DNA of 54,038 nt from assembly GCA_007095785.1 (NCBI GenBank), contig SFBL01000019.1, positions 55,207-109,244 of the forward strand, written 5' to 3'. Below the pieces are notes generated by a model. That model was not told where the DNA came from, searched no databases, and saw only the letters and a list, made by a program, of their open reading frames with translations. The number at the start of each line of letters is the position of its first letter. Within the stretch, counting starts at the first letter, position 1. Of this stretch, positions 1-11,400 are shown piece after piece. The position numbers and the translations under genes are program-made. Source of the stretch: Microcystis aeruginosa Ma_SC_T_19800800_S464. GTDB lineage: Bacteria > Cyanobacteriota > Cyanobacteriia > Cyanobacteriales > Microcystaceae.

Positions 1-65
1 GCATTGTCCCCCATGACTCTGAATACCGCCATCAACTAATACTTAGGGAAAAAGTTAGAACAGCA

Positions 66-3000
66 ATGGAAGCACATCTGGTTTCAATAGATTACCAAAT
101 TCGGCAACTTCAAGAAATAGATCCAGTAACTACTCTATTTGGTAATGTAAGTCAGAATAAAACCGGGGAGCAGGATAGCGTTCTTGAGGTCATCTCTACA
201 GATTTACAGAAAAAAATTAACAGTTTAACGGCAAATAATTCTGTTAATAATTTAGCATTTCATCTGGCTGTTGTTCAAGTTTTAATGTTTAAATACACTG
301 CTCAAGTCGAGTTTGCCACGGCTACAGCAGCTTTGAATACAGAAAAATTAGATAGCCTGATATTCTGCCGATTTAATCAACATAATGTTAGTTCATTTAA
401 AGATTTACTAAGGATCATTCGTAAAGATTTACAAGAAGGATACCGCCATCAAAACTATGCGCTGGATAGTTTGGTCAAAACCTTGGCAGCAAGAGGAGGA
501 AATCTAGAGAACATTTTTGACGTTGCTGTGATTAAAGAAGGACTGTGTGGGGACATTTCTTCGTTAAATCGGTTTCAATTAGCTTTTACCATAGCAGCGG
601 ATGATAGTGGTGTTTCTGTCACTTTTATTAAAGATAAATTTCCCAGGGATTTTGTCGAGAGAATGCTAGGACATTACCGGAAAATCTTAGAAACAGTGAC
701 GAGTAATCCCGATATAGATTTGTCAAAAATTGATATATTAACGACCGAAGAACGAGAACAATTGCTGAGAGATTGGAATGATACGGCCATTGAATATCCT
801 GAAAAGCAATGGATTCATCAGCTATTTGAAGAACAAGCCAAACTTTACCCTGAGAGAGGGGCGGTCATTTTTGAAAATCAAGAATTAACTTATCAAGAAT
901 TAAATGAAAAAGCCAATCAACTTGGTCATTACCTACAAAAATTAGGAGTAAAACCAGAGGAATTAGTAGGAATTTATCTAGAGCGTTCCTTAGAAATGGT
1001 AGTAGGATTATTAGCTGTTTTGAAGGCTGGAGGAGCTTACGTTCCCTTAGATACTAATTATCCTCAAGAACGCCTAAGTTATCTATTAGAAGATACTGGG
1101 CTAAAAGTTATCATTACTGAGGAATCGCTGCGGGGATTGTTGGGGGAATACCGGGGAATTGTTGTTGCTTTGGATACAGATTGGCCAGCAATTTCTCAAG
1201 AAAGTCAGAACAATTGTGACAGTGGCGTAACGGGGGAAAATTTAGCCTATGTTATTTATACTTCGGGATCCACAGGTAAGCCTAAAGGCGTAATGAATAA
1301 TCATAAGGGGATTAGGAATCGTTTGTTGTGGATGCAGGATACTTATCAGTTAACTAAGAGTGATGGCATTTTACAAAAAACCCCTTTTAGTTTTGATGTT
1401 TCAGTGTGGGAATTCTTTTGGCCTTTATTAGCGGGTGCAACCCTAGTAGTAGCAAAACCCGAAGGTCATAAAGATAGCACCTATTTAATACAATTGATCC
1501 AAAAGCAGCAAATCACTACCCTTCATTTTGTCCCCTCAATGTTGCGAGTGTTTCTGCAAGAACCAGAGCTAAAAGGATGTAGTTCTCTCAAGCGGGTTTT
1601 CTGTAGTGGAGAAGCTTTGTCATTAGAGTTAACACAACGCTTTTTTGAGCATTTTGACTGTGAACTTCACAACCTCTACGGTCCGACTGAGGCGGCGATT
1701 GATGTGACTTACTGGCCTTGTTTGCCGGAGAGTCAAAAAGCCATAGTGAGTATTGGCCGACCGATTGCCAATACTCAGATTTATATTCTTAATCCGCACT
1801 TACAACCAGTTCCTATAGGAATTGTGGGAGAATTACACATTGGTGGCATAGGTTTAGCTCGTGGATACCTCAATCGTCCCGAATTGACGGCCGAGAAATT
1901 TATCCCTAATCCTTTTGCTAAGGTCGAAGGAGAAATAGGGGGAGAAATTAGGGCAAAATTATATAAAACGGGAGATTTAGCCCGGTATTTACCCGATGGA
2001 AATATTGAATTTTTGGGGCGTATTGACCATCAAGTTAAGATTCGAGGTTTCCGGATTGAGCTTGGGGAAATTGAAACTATACTCAGTCAACATCCAGCAG
2101 TTGAGCAAGCGGTAGTTATTGCATCGGAGACAGAAACAGGGAGTCAAACACTAATTGCTTATGTTGTGGGTCAGTCTCAAGAGGGGGAACTCTTGGCGAC
2201 TTCAGAAAAAGGGCAATTATTCGATGAGCAAATCGAGCAATGGCAAAGCCTCTATAACCAGATTTACAGGCAAACATCGGCAGATTCTCAAGGGATATTT
2301 AATATTGTTGGCTGGAATAGTAGTTACACGGGGGAACCTATCCCGACTGCTCAGATGCGAGAATGGCTAGATGATAAGGTGAAGGTTATTCTCGCTCAAC
2401 AACCTAAAAAAGTTCTGGAAATAGGTTGTGGAACCGGGTTAATATTATTCCAAGTTGCTCCCCATTGTCAGCATTATTGGGGAACCGATATTTCATCAGT
2501 AGCCTTAGACCATATTCAGCGAATTAATCAAGAAGGGCCAAAGCTGGAGCAAATAAGGTTATTTACCCGTACTGCCGATAATTTTGAGGGTTTGGAGTCA
2601 GAAGGATTCGATACAATTATCCTTAACTCGGTTGTGCAGTATTTCCCCCATATAGATTACTTACTGAGGGTTTTAGAGGGAGCTATCAAGGTACTAACTC
2701 CGGGGGGGTGTATTTTCCTTGGAGATGTGCGAAACTTGCAACTCATGGAAGCTTTTCACGCTGATGTAGAACTTTATAAGGCTAACCCTGAGGATGCGAT
2801 TAAGGATTTTAAACAGCGAGTACAGAGAAAAATTGAGCAAGAAAATGAGTTATTCATTGACCCAGATTTTTTTAGAGCAATTCAGTCCTATTTTCCTCAG
2901 ATTACTGAAGTCGAGATTCATCTAGAGAGAGGTCAACACCACAACGAATTAACTCAATTCCGTTATAATGTTGTTCTGCGGATTGAAACGATTCTGGATT

Positions 3001-6000
3001 TTAGCACCGACTTTCCAGAATTAAACTGGACTGAACAGCAGCTGACTTTATCTGAGGTAAGAAATCAACTGGGGACATCTGAGGGGTTAAGGGTGATAGG
3101 TGTCCCTAATTCTCGCTTGTTTCGACCTTTAAAAAGTGTGGAATTGTTCAGAAATTCTCAAGACTTGGGGACGACCGAGGAATTTCAAGCTATTAAATCG
3201 GAAATTATCCCAGAAAATGCCGTAGAACCTGAAGATTTTTCGGCTTTAGCTGAGGATTTATCCCTTTCGGTTTGGGTAACTTGGTCTGATACTCCGGACT
3301 GTTACGATGTGATTTTTGCTCCGCTAGAAAATTCCCGTAGAAATTACATCGCTTTTACCCCCACCCACACCGCAAAACCTGAATGGCAACTTTATGCAAA
3401 TCATCCTTTAAGGTCTAAGTTAAACAGTAAACTGATTCCCCAACTGCGGAGTTATCTGCAAAAACAACTCCCAGAATACATGATACCCCATGCCTTTGTG
3501 CAATTGGATGCTATTCCTCTGACAAATAATGGCAAAATTGACCGCCGCGCCCTACCCTCGCCAAGCTATAACAGTTTAAGGGATTCGGAGAATTTTGTAG
3601 CACCTTGTACCCCTCTTGAGGAAATTTTAGCACTGATTTGGGCTGAAGTTTTGGGCATCGAAGATGTTGGTATTCACGATAATTTTTTTGAACTTGGGGG
3701 GGATTCGATTCGGGGGATACAAGTGATCGCTAAGGCGCGAGAAATGGGTTTTCATTTTTCCTTACCCCAATTATTGCAGCATCAAACCATTCAAGAATTA
3801 GCCAATTGCGTTAGCTATGAAATCGATGCTTTGGGTACTGAAAAAACGGAAGTTTTTAGTTTAATTTCTGAAGAAGTTCGCTGGGATTTACCGGAGGAAG
3901 TGGAGGATGCTTATCCTCTAACTGCTCTACAATTGGGGATGATATTTCATAGTGAATATCAGGGTAATCTGTCGGTGTACCATGATGTGTTTACCTATCA
4001 TATTCGTGCTACTTTTAATTTTCCAGCTTTACATAGTGCTATTAAGGAGATTGTCCAGCGGCATCCGGTATTACGAACCAGTTTCGCACTCTTTGAATAT
4101 CAGGAACCCCTACAATTAGTTCATCGACAAATCGATGTTCCTTTAGGATTAGATGACCTAAACCATTTATCTCCTTCTGAACAAGACACGGCTATTGATG
4201 ATTGGATTGAGCGGGAAAAAATCCGCACTTTTGACTGGAATAGTCCTCCTTTATTTCGCTTTCATCTCCATCGCCGCAATCAGGATAACTTTAACCTAAC
4301 TTTCAGCTTTCATCACTCTATTTTAGATGGTTGGAGTGTGGCTTCGTTACTCACAGAATTGTTACAGCAGTATCTCTATCTTCTCGACAAAAAAGTTTTA
4401 CCTCTTTCTCCCCCTCCAGATGTCAGTTTTAGGGATTTTGTCGCCTTAGAAAAGAAAACTATTCAATCGACAGAATGCCAGAATTATTGGCAAGAAAAAC
4501 TCAGAGATGTCACGCTGACTAAACTTCCTCAGTGGTCGAAATCTAATCAAGTTAATCAAGATTGGGATTGGTTAGTTCCCATATCTAGTCAGGTATCTCA
4601 GGGATTAAAACAACTCAGTAAACAAGTGGGAGTCCCCCTAAAAAGTGTTTTATTAGCGGCTCATTTTCGGGTATTAAGTTTACTGAATAATCAGAGGGAT
4701 ATTGTTACAGGTTTAGTCTCTAATGGACGGTTAGAAGTAGCCGATGGAGAAAAGATATTAGGTTTATTTTTGAATACTTTGCCCCTACGTTTAGAGTTAT
4801 CTGGAGGTTCTTGGAGCGATTTAGTTAAGCAAGCTTTTGATGTTGAAAGAGAATGCTTATCTTGGCGAAGATATCCCCTAGCTGAGTTACAAAAAACTTG
4901 GGCGGGTCAACCTTTGTTTGATACGGCTTTTAACTTTATTCACTTCCATGTTTATCAAGGTATCATCGGGGTGCAAGATTTAGAGGTCTTGGGCGGGAAG
5001 TTTTTTAATCAAACTAATTTCACATTGGTGGCGAATTTTAGTCTTCATCCTCTTTCATCCCAAATAGAACTTACCCTTAAATATGATGGGAATTATCTAG
5101 GGGAAAAGCAGATGGAGTTAATCGGAGGATACTACGAGAAAACTCTCATCGCTATGGCAACGGAAGGGTTAGAACGTTATGAAACTTGTTGTTTACTTTC
5201 TGAGCAGGAACAACATCAATTATTGAAAGAATGGAATGATACCGAGGTTCACTATCCCGATGGCTGTATTCATCAATTGTTTGAGGAGCAAGTTAAGCGC
5301 AGTCCTGATGCGATCGCTATTATTGCAGAAGATGAACAATTAACCTACCGTCAATTAAACGAAAAAGCGAATCAATTGGGGCGATATTTAGCGAGAAAAG
5401 GGGTAAAATCTGAATCTTTGGTGGGGATTTGCCTAGAACGGACGACTGAGATGGTTATCGGGTTATTAGCCATTCTCAAAGCAGGGGGAGCTTATGTACC
5501 TTTAGATCCAGCTTATCCAACTGAACGCCTCAATGTCATTTTAGAGGATGCCCAAGTTTCTGTGTTGCTGACACAAGAAAAATTAGTCGAGAAATTAGGG
5601 AATTATCCAGGGAATCTGGTGATATTAGCAGCAGAACCAAGAAATATAGCCCTAGAAAGTCCCGAAAACCTCTCTTTACCCGTAAGTTCTAGTAATACCG
5701 CTTATGTGATTTATACCTCCGGTTCAACGGGGAAACCGAAAGGGGTTGTCATTGAGCATCAAAGCATGACAACCTTACTGAATTGGGGCAAGGAAGTCTT
5801 TAGCAGTGAGGAATTAGCGGGGGTTTTGGGTTCCACTTCTATTTGTTTTGATTTGTCAGTATTTGAACTATTTTTGCCCTTGACTGTGGGGGGTAAGATT
5901 ATTCTGGCCCAGAATGTTCTAGATTTGCCTAGTTTAAGTGCAGCCAAAGAGGTGACATTAATTAATGCCGTACCTACAGCAATCGCCCAACTACTGGAAA

Positions 6001-8435
6001 TTGAGGCGATACCTGAGACTGTGCAAACGGTAAACCTCGGTGGAGAAGCTGTGTCTAATCAATTAGTCCAGAAGCTTTACCAGCAGGAGAACATTAAGAA
6101 AGTTTATAATCTCTACGGTCCTTCAGAAGATACCATTTGTTCCACTTTTAGCTTAGTGCCTAAAGGACACCATGGACAACCGAGTATCGGCCGGCCTATT
6201 GCCAATACTCAAGTTTATATTCTGGACTCTTTTAAACAACCGGTTCCTCTAGGAACTATTGGTGATTTATATATCGGGGGTGAAGGGTTAGCTCGATGTT
6301 ATCTTAATCAACCGGAATTAACCGCCGAGAAATTTATCTCCAATCCCTTTAGCAATGAACCCAATGCCAAACTCTATAAAACAGGGGATTTAGCCCGATA
6401 TTTACCCGATGGAAATATTGATTTTTTGGGGCGGAGTGATAATCAGGTAAAATTGCGGGGTTTCCGCATTGAATTAGGAGAAATTGAGGCAACTATAGGG
6501 ACTTACCCCCAAGTTAAGCAAACGGTGGTGAAGGTTTGGGAAGACTCCTATCGCAATAAGAGATTAGTCGCTTATCTAGTAGGAGAAAATGGACCGATAA
6601 ATACTGAGGATTTGCGTCGTTTCTTGGGTCAGAAATTGCCAGAGTATATGATTCCGGCTCTTTTTGTCTCCTTAGAAGCTCTCCCTCTGACTGCTAATGG
6701 AAAAATTGACCGTTCAAGATTACCCCTCCCTGAGATAGCTTGGACATCTGAGCGGGATTTTATTCCCCCTCATACTCAGAAAGAAAAGATTTTGGCCAGT
6801 ATTTGGCAAGATGTTCTCAGCATTAAACAAGTGAGTCGTTATGACCGCTTTTTTGAAGTTGGGGGCGATTCTATTCTCAGTATTCAGGTTGTCGCTCGCG
6901 CTCGTCAAGCCGGGTTGAAGATTACCCCTAAACAGATATTTGAATATCCTACTCTTGCGGAACTGGCTACAGTTGCCGATTATTCCACAGCGGAATTAGC
7001 TAAACAGGGTTTAGTGACGGGTATTGTGCCTCTCACTCCCATTCAACTGTGGTTTTTTGAGCAAAATCGCGCTGAAATGCACCACTTTAATCAGTCTGTC
7101 CTCTTAGAAGTTCCCTATCACCTGAAAGCTGATTTGTTAGCTCAATCTCTGAGAAAATTAATCGAACATCATGACGCTTTGCGGTTACGGTTTACTGTGG
7201 AGGAAGGACAATGGCAACAAGTCAATGAAGGAATGCCAGATGAACTACCTTTTGAAGTGATTGATTTGTCTTCGATTCCTCAATCTCAGCAAGGGGAAAC
7301 TCTCTTAGCAATGGCAACAGTTCAACAGGCAAGTTTAAACCTCTCTAGTGGACTATTAATCAAGGCCGTACTATTTGAATTGGCCCCCTATCAACCCAGT
7401 CGGTTACTGATTATTATTCATCACTTGGGGGTTGATGGTGTATCTTGGCGAATTTTGCTAGAAGATTTATTGATGGCCTATCAACAGTTGGAAAGGGGGG
7501 AGAATGTAGAACTTCCTCCAAAAACCATAGCTTTTCAGGATTGGGCGCTTCTCTTGAGGGATTATGGACAAGGGGAGAAAGCGAGAGAGCCATTAGACTA
7601 TTGGTTAACTCAACCTTGGTTAGAAGCGAGAAATTTACCTGTAGATAACGAGAGTGGAAAACCATACAATACAGTAGCGACGGCCAATGATGTCACGGTG
7701 ACTCTAGATGAAGAACAAACCCGCACCCTCTTGCAAAAAGTCCCCGCTGCCTATAACACTCAAATTAATGAGGTTTTGTTAACCGCTTTAGCGGAAACTT
7801 TGACACAATGGACAGAAAATTTGACCATATCCCTTGATTTAGAAGGACACGGACGAGAAGATTTGTTCAGTGAGGTTGACTTATCGAGGACGGTGGGTTG
7901 GTTTACCAGTCTTTTTCCCGTTATTTTGCGACTCCCCCCCGAAAATCACCCCGGTGAGCGGCTCAAATCTATTAAAGAACAGTTACGAGCTATTCCTCAC
8001 AGGGGAATTGGCTATGGAATTTCGCGATATTTGAGTGATGATGCTGATATTAAGTCTCAATTAGCTGAAATTCCTGCCAGAGAAGTTTTGTTTAATTATT
8101 TAGGTCAATTTGAGCCAGGACGATTGCAAAAAGGGGATTGGAAATTAGCGGATGAGTCTAAGGGGCCTAATCACAGTCTTAAGGGACATCGTAGTCATTT
8201 ATTGGAGATTACGGCCAGAGTTATAGAGGGACAGTTACAAGTAAACTGGACTTATAGCGATCTCATCTATGAACGTTCGACGGTAGAATATTTAGGGCGC
8301 AGCTATAAAGAAGCTTTGCTGAAATTGATTGAGCATTGTTTATCTCCTGATGCTGGGGGTTACACTCCCTCAGATTTTCCGGTAGCGCAATTGAATCAAC
8401 AGGAATTAGATGATATTCTGGCAGAAATTGACTAA
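66..8435 (+). CDS. mcyA: McyA, microcystin synthetase (A-NMT-PCP-C-A-PCP-E)
   Basis: Two-module non-ribosomal peptide synthetase of 2789 aa that adds residues 7 (N-methyl-Ser, later Mdha) and 1 (a D-amino acid, usually D-Ala) to microcystin. Domains in order: a C-terminal half of a condensation domain (about 1-235, no HHxxxDG), A1 (about 245-1160, TSGSTGKPKG near 400) with an inserted N-methyltransferase whose SAM motif VLEIGCGTG is near 782, PCP1 (Ser1214 in LGGDS), C (HHSILDG at 1416-1422), A2, PCP2 (Ser2269 in VGGDS), and an epimerase (HHLGVDG at 2452-2458). Domain order and length match the known McyA family. My reading of the A1 pocket is DVWHFSLIDK, the serine type; A2 reads DLFNNGLICK, which departs from the alanine code. 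The start is the first ATG; no clear Shine-Dalgarno precedes it. The promoter lies upstream, outside the window. Confidence 0.97.
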   Translation: MEAHLVSIDYQIRQLQEIDPVTTLFGNVSQNKTGEQDSVLEVISTDLQKKINSLTANNSVNNLAFHLAVVQVLMFKYTAQVEFATATAALNTEKLDSLIFCRFNQHNVSSFKDLLRIIRKDLQEGYRHQNYALDSLVKTLAARGGNLENIFDVAVIKEGLCGDISSLNRFQLAFTIAADDSGVSVTFIKDKFPRDFVERMLGHYRKILETVTSNPDIDLSKIDILTTEEREQLLRDWNDTAIEYPEKQWIHQLFEEQAKLYPERGAVIFENQELTYQELNEKANQLGHYLQKLGVKPEELVGIYLERSLEMVVGLLAVLKAGGAYVPLDTNYPQERLSYLLEDTGLKVIITEESLRGLLGEYRGIVVALDTDWPAISQESQNNCDSGVTGENLAYVIYTSGSTGKPKGVMNNHKGIRNRLLWMQDTYQLTKSDGILQKTPFSFDVSVWEFFWPLLAGATLVVAKPEGHKDSTYLIQLIQKQQITTLHFVPSMLRVFLQEPELKGCSSLKRVFCSGEALSLELTQRFFEHFDCELHNLYGPTEAAIDVTYWPCLPESQKAIVSIGRPIANTQIYILNPHLQPVPIGIVGELHIGGIGLARGYLNRPELTAEKFIPNPFAKVEGEIGGEIRAKLYKTGDLARYLPDGNIEFLGRIDHQVKIRGFRIELGEIETILSQHPAVEQAVVIASETETGSQTLIAYVVGQSQEGELLATSEKGQLFDEQIEQWQSLYNQIYRQTSADSQGIFNIVGWNSSYTGEPIPTAQMREWLDDKVKVILAQQPKKVLEIGCGTGLILFQVAPHCQHYWGTDISSVALDHIQRINQEGPKLEQIRLFTRTADNFEGLESEGFDTIILNSVVQYFPHIDYLLRVLEGAIKVLTPGGCIFLGDVRNLQLMEAFHADVELYKANPEDAIKDFKQRVQRKIEQENELFIDPDFFRAIQSYFPQITEVEIHLERGQHHNELTQFRYNVVLRIETILDFSTDFPELNWTEQQLTLSEVRNQLGTSEGLRVIGVPNSRLFRPLKSVELFRNSQDLGTTEEFQAIKSEIIPENAVEPEDFSALAEDLSLSVWVTWSDTPDCYDVIFAPLENSRRNYIAFTPTHTAKPEWQLYANHPLRSKLNSKLIPQLRSYLQKQLPEYMIPHAFVQLDAIPLTNNGKIDRRALPSPSYNSLRDSENFVAPCTPLEEILALIWAEVLGIEDVGIHDNFFELGGDSIRGIQVIAKAREMGFHFSLPQLLQHQTIQELANCVSYEIDALGTEKTEVFSLISEEVRWDLPEEVEDAYPLTALQLGMIFHSEYQGNLSVYHDVFTYHIRATFNFPALHSAIKEIVQRHPVLRTSFALFEYQEPLQLVHRQIDVPLGLDDLNHLSPSEQDTAIDDWIEREKIRTFDWNSPPLFRFHLHRRNQDNFNLTFSFHHSILDGWSVASLLTELLQQYLYLLDKKVLPLSPPPDVSFRDFVALEKKTIQSTECQNYWQEKLRDVTLTKLPQWSKSNQVNQDWDWLVPISSQVSQGLKQLSKQVGVPLKSVLLAAHFRVLSLLNNQRDIVTGLVSNGRLEVADGEKILGLFLNTLPLRLELSGGSWSDLVKQAFDVERECLSWRRYPLAELQKTWAGQPLFDTAFNFIHFHVYQGIIGVQDLEVLGGKFFNQTNFTLVANFSLHPLSSQIELTLKYDGNYLGEKQMELIGGYYEKTLIAMATEGLERYETCCLLSEQEQHQLLKEWNDTEVHYPDGCIHQLFEEQVKRSPDAIAIIAEDEQLTYRQLNEKANQLGRYLARKGVKSESLVGICLERTTEMVIGLLAILKAGGAYVPLDPAYPTERLNVILEDAQVSVLLTQEKLVEKLGNYPGNLVILAAEPRNIALESPENLSLPVSSSNTAYVIYTSGSTGKPKGVVIEHQSMTTLLNWGKEVFSSEELAGVLGSTSICFDLSVFELFLPLTVGGKIILAQNVLDLPSLSAAKEVTLINAVPTAIAQLLEIEAIPETVQTVNLGGEAVSNQLVQKLYQQENIKKVYNLYGPSEDTICSTFSLVPKGHHGQPSIGRPIANTQVYILDSFKQPVPLGTIGDLYIGGEGLARCYLNQPELTAEKFISNPFSNEPNAKLYKTGDLARYLPDGNIDFLGRSDNQVKLRGFRIELGEIEATIGTYPQVKQTVVKVWEDSYRNKRLVAYLVGENGPINTEDLRRFLGQKLPEYMIPALFVSLEALPLTANGKIDRSRLPLPEIAWTSERDFIPPHTQKEKILASIWQDVLSIKQVSRYDRFFEVGGDSILSIQVVARARQAGLKITPKQIFEYPTLAELATVADYSTAELAKQGLVTGIVPLTPIQLWFFEQNRAEMHHFNQSVLLEVPYHLKADLLAQSLRKLIEHHDALRLRFTVEEGQWQQVNEGMPDELPFEVIDLSSIPQSQQGETLLAMATVQQASLNLSSGLLIKAVLFELAPYQPSRLLIIIHHLGVDGVSWRILLEDLLMAYQQLERGENVELPPKTIAFQDWALLLRDYGQGEKAREPLDYWLTQPWLEARNLPVDNESGKPYNTVATANDVTVTLDEEQTRTLLQKVPAAYNTQINEVLLTALAETLTQWTENLTISLDLEGHGREDLFSEVDLSRTVGWFTSLFPVILRLPPENHPGERLKSIKEQLRAIPHRGIGYGISRYLSDDADIKSQLAEIPAREVLFNYLGQFEPGRLQKGDWKLADESKGPNHSLKGHRSHLLEITARVIEGQLQVNWTYSDLIYERSTVEYLGRSYKEALLKLIEHCLSPDAGGYTPSDFPVAQLNQQELDDILAEID

Positions 8436-8450
8436 TAAGGAGAATCTTTC

Positions 8451-11400
8451 GTGGCAGACACAAAAAATCAACCCGCCAAAAATGTGGAGTCTATTTATCC
8501 TCTTTCCCCCATGCAGGAAGGGATGCTCTTTCATAGTCTTTATACTCCTGATTCAGGGATTTATTGTAGCCAAACTCTAATTACTCTGGAGGGAGAAATT
8601 AACCTTACAGTTTTTAGGCAAGCGTGGGAAAAAGTTGTCGAGCGTCACTCGGTATTAAGGACTCTATTTCTTTGGGAAAAACGGGAAAAACCTCTGCAAA
8701 TTGTGCGAAAAAAGGTTGATTTGCCTTGGGATTATCAAGATTGGCGCAATCTTTCCCCCAGAGAACAACAACAACGTTTAGATTTATTGTTACAAACAGA
8801 GCGTCAACAAGGGTTTGAACTCAAAGTTGCTCCTTTAATGCGCTGCTTGATGATTCAACTATCAGACCAAACTTATAAATTCCTCTGCAATCATCATCAT
8901 ATTATTCTGGATGGTTGGAGTATGCCTATTATTTATCAAGAAGTTTTAGGGTTTTATGAGGCAGGTATTCAAGGGAAAAGTTATCATCTTCCTTTGCCGC
9001 GTCCTTATCAAGATTATATTGTTTGGTTACAGCAGCAAAACCCATCTGTTGCTGAGAGTTTTTGGCAGCGAACTCTTGAAGGGTTTATGACTCCCACCCC
9101 CCTGAGGGTGGACAGACTCCAGTTAATGAAATCTGAAGGTAAGCCGACTTATAAAGAGTATAACTGTCATTTATCGGCTTATCACTCGAAAGACCTGCAA
9201 TCTTTGGCACAAAAGCATAATCTGACCTTATCTACTCTAGTACAGGCCGCTTGGGCGATTCTTCTCAGTCGCTATAGTGGGGAGTCAGAAGTTTTATTTG
9301 GGGTTACGGTTTCTGGTCGCCCCCATGATTTATCAGGGGTAGAACATAGGGTAGGATTATTTATTAATACATTGCCGCTGCGAGTCTCCATCAGAGAATC
9401 AGATTTATTGCTATCTTGGTTACAGGAATTACAGCAAAAGCAAGCAGAAATTCAGGATTATGCTTATGTTTCTCTGGCTGAAATACAGAGATTAAGTGAT
9501 ATTCCACCGGGGGTTCCCCTGTTTGAGAGTTTGGTCGTTTTTGAGAATTATCCCAGAGAAGCGTTATCGAGAGATTCTCGTCAATCCTTAAGGGTTAAGG
9601 ATGTGGAGAATTTTGAGGAAACTAATTATCCTTTGACGGTGGTTGCTATTCCTAGACAAGAGTTACTGATTCAGTTAATCTATGATACCAGCCGTTTTAC
9701 TCAGGATACGATTGAACGGATGGCCGGACATTTACAGACTATTTTAACAGGAATTGTTACTGAACCTCTGCAACGAGTAACACAATTACCTATATTGACA
9801 ACAGAAGAGCAACATCAGTTATTAGTAGAGTGGAACAATACTGAGGCTGATTATCCTTTAGATAAGTCTTTACATCAATTATTTGAGGAACAAGTTGCCC
9901 AGAATCCGCAGGGAATAGCGGTTATTTTTGAAGGACACAAATTGACCTATCAACAGTTAAATAACCGGGGAAATCAGTTAGCTCACTGTTTACGAGATAA
10001 GGGTGTAGGTCCAGAAAGTTTAGTCGGGATTTTTATGGAGCGTTCCCTAGGGATGGTCATCGGTTTATTAGGGATATTAAAAGCTGGGGGAGCTTATGTA
10101 CCTTTAGAGCCAGATTATCCTACCGAGCGCTTGGGGGATATCCTCTCAGATTCGGGTGTTTCTTTGGTGTTAACTCAGGAATCTTTAGGGGATTTTCTAC
10201 CCCAAACTGGGGCCGAATTACTGTGTTTAGATAGGGATTGGGAAAAGATAGCTACCTATAGCCCAGAAAATCCCTTCAATCTAACGACTCCTGAGAATTT
10301 AGCCTATGTGATTTATACATCAGGTTCAACGGGAAAACCCAAAGGAGTATTAATTAGCCATCGGGGGTTAATGAATTTAATTTGTTGGCATCAAGACGCT
10401 TTTGAAATTACGCCTTTAGACAAAACTACTCAACTAGCAAGAAGCGCTTTTGATGCTGCGGTTTGGGAGTTATGGCCCTGTTTAACAGCAGGTGCGAGTC
10501 TTGTCTTAGTTAAACCTGAAATCATACAATCTCCCCCGGACTTGCGAGACTGGTTAATTGCCCAAGAAATCACCGTCAGCTTTTTACCAACTCCTCTAGT
10601 TGAGAAGATTTTATCTTTAAAATGGGATGAAAATATAGCCCTTAGAATTATCTTAACGGGTGGGGATAAACTCCATCATTACCCTTCAAGATTAATGCCT
10701 TTTAAGCTGATTAATAATTATGGACCCACAGAGAATTCAGTAGTAACTACATCAGGATTAGTTCCCGATTATGAGGAAGGAAACTCCTCATCTCCGTCTA
10801 TTGGTAAGCCAATTTCTAACACAAAAATTTATATTTTAGATCAGAATTTACAACCGCTTCCGATTGGGGTTCCTGGAGAGTTACATATTAGCAGTGTGGG
10901 GTTAGCGCGGGGTTATCTCAATCGTCTGGAATTAACTCAAGAAAAATTTATTTCTAACCCTTTTAATTCGGGTATATCCCCTACAAAATTATATAAAACG
11001 GGGGATTTAGCTCGTTATCTTCCTGATGGCAATATTGAATTTTTAGGGCGCATTGATAATCAGGTTAAGCTGAGAGGATTACGGATTGAATTAGGGGAAA
11101 TAGAAGCAGTTTTAGAGACACATTCTCAAGTGGAAAAAGCCGTAGTTATTTTGCGAGAAGATACGTCAGAAAATCAACGCTTAGTCGCTTATATAGTCAG
11201 GAAATTCCCCTCATTAGGTATCGGAGAATTGCGCCGTTTCTTGCAGCAGCAACTCCCCGCTTATATGGTTCCTTCTGCCTTTGTCATGTTGTCAGATTTT
11301 CCCTTAAATAACAATGGCAAGATAGACAGGAAAAAATTACCTGTCCCCGATGAGACATCAATTATTGAATCTGCTTATATAGCTCCAAGAAATGAAAAAG

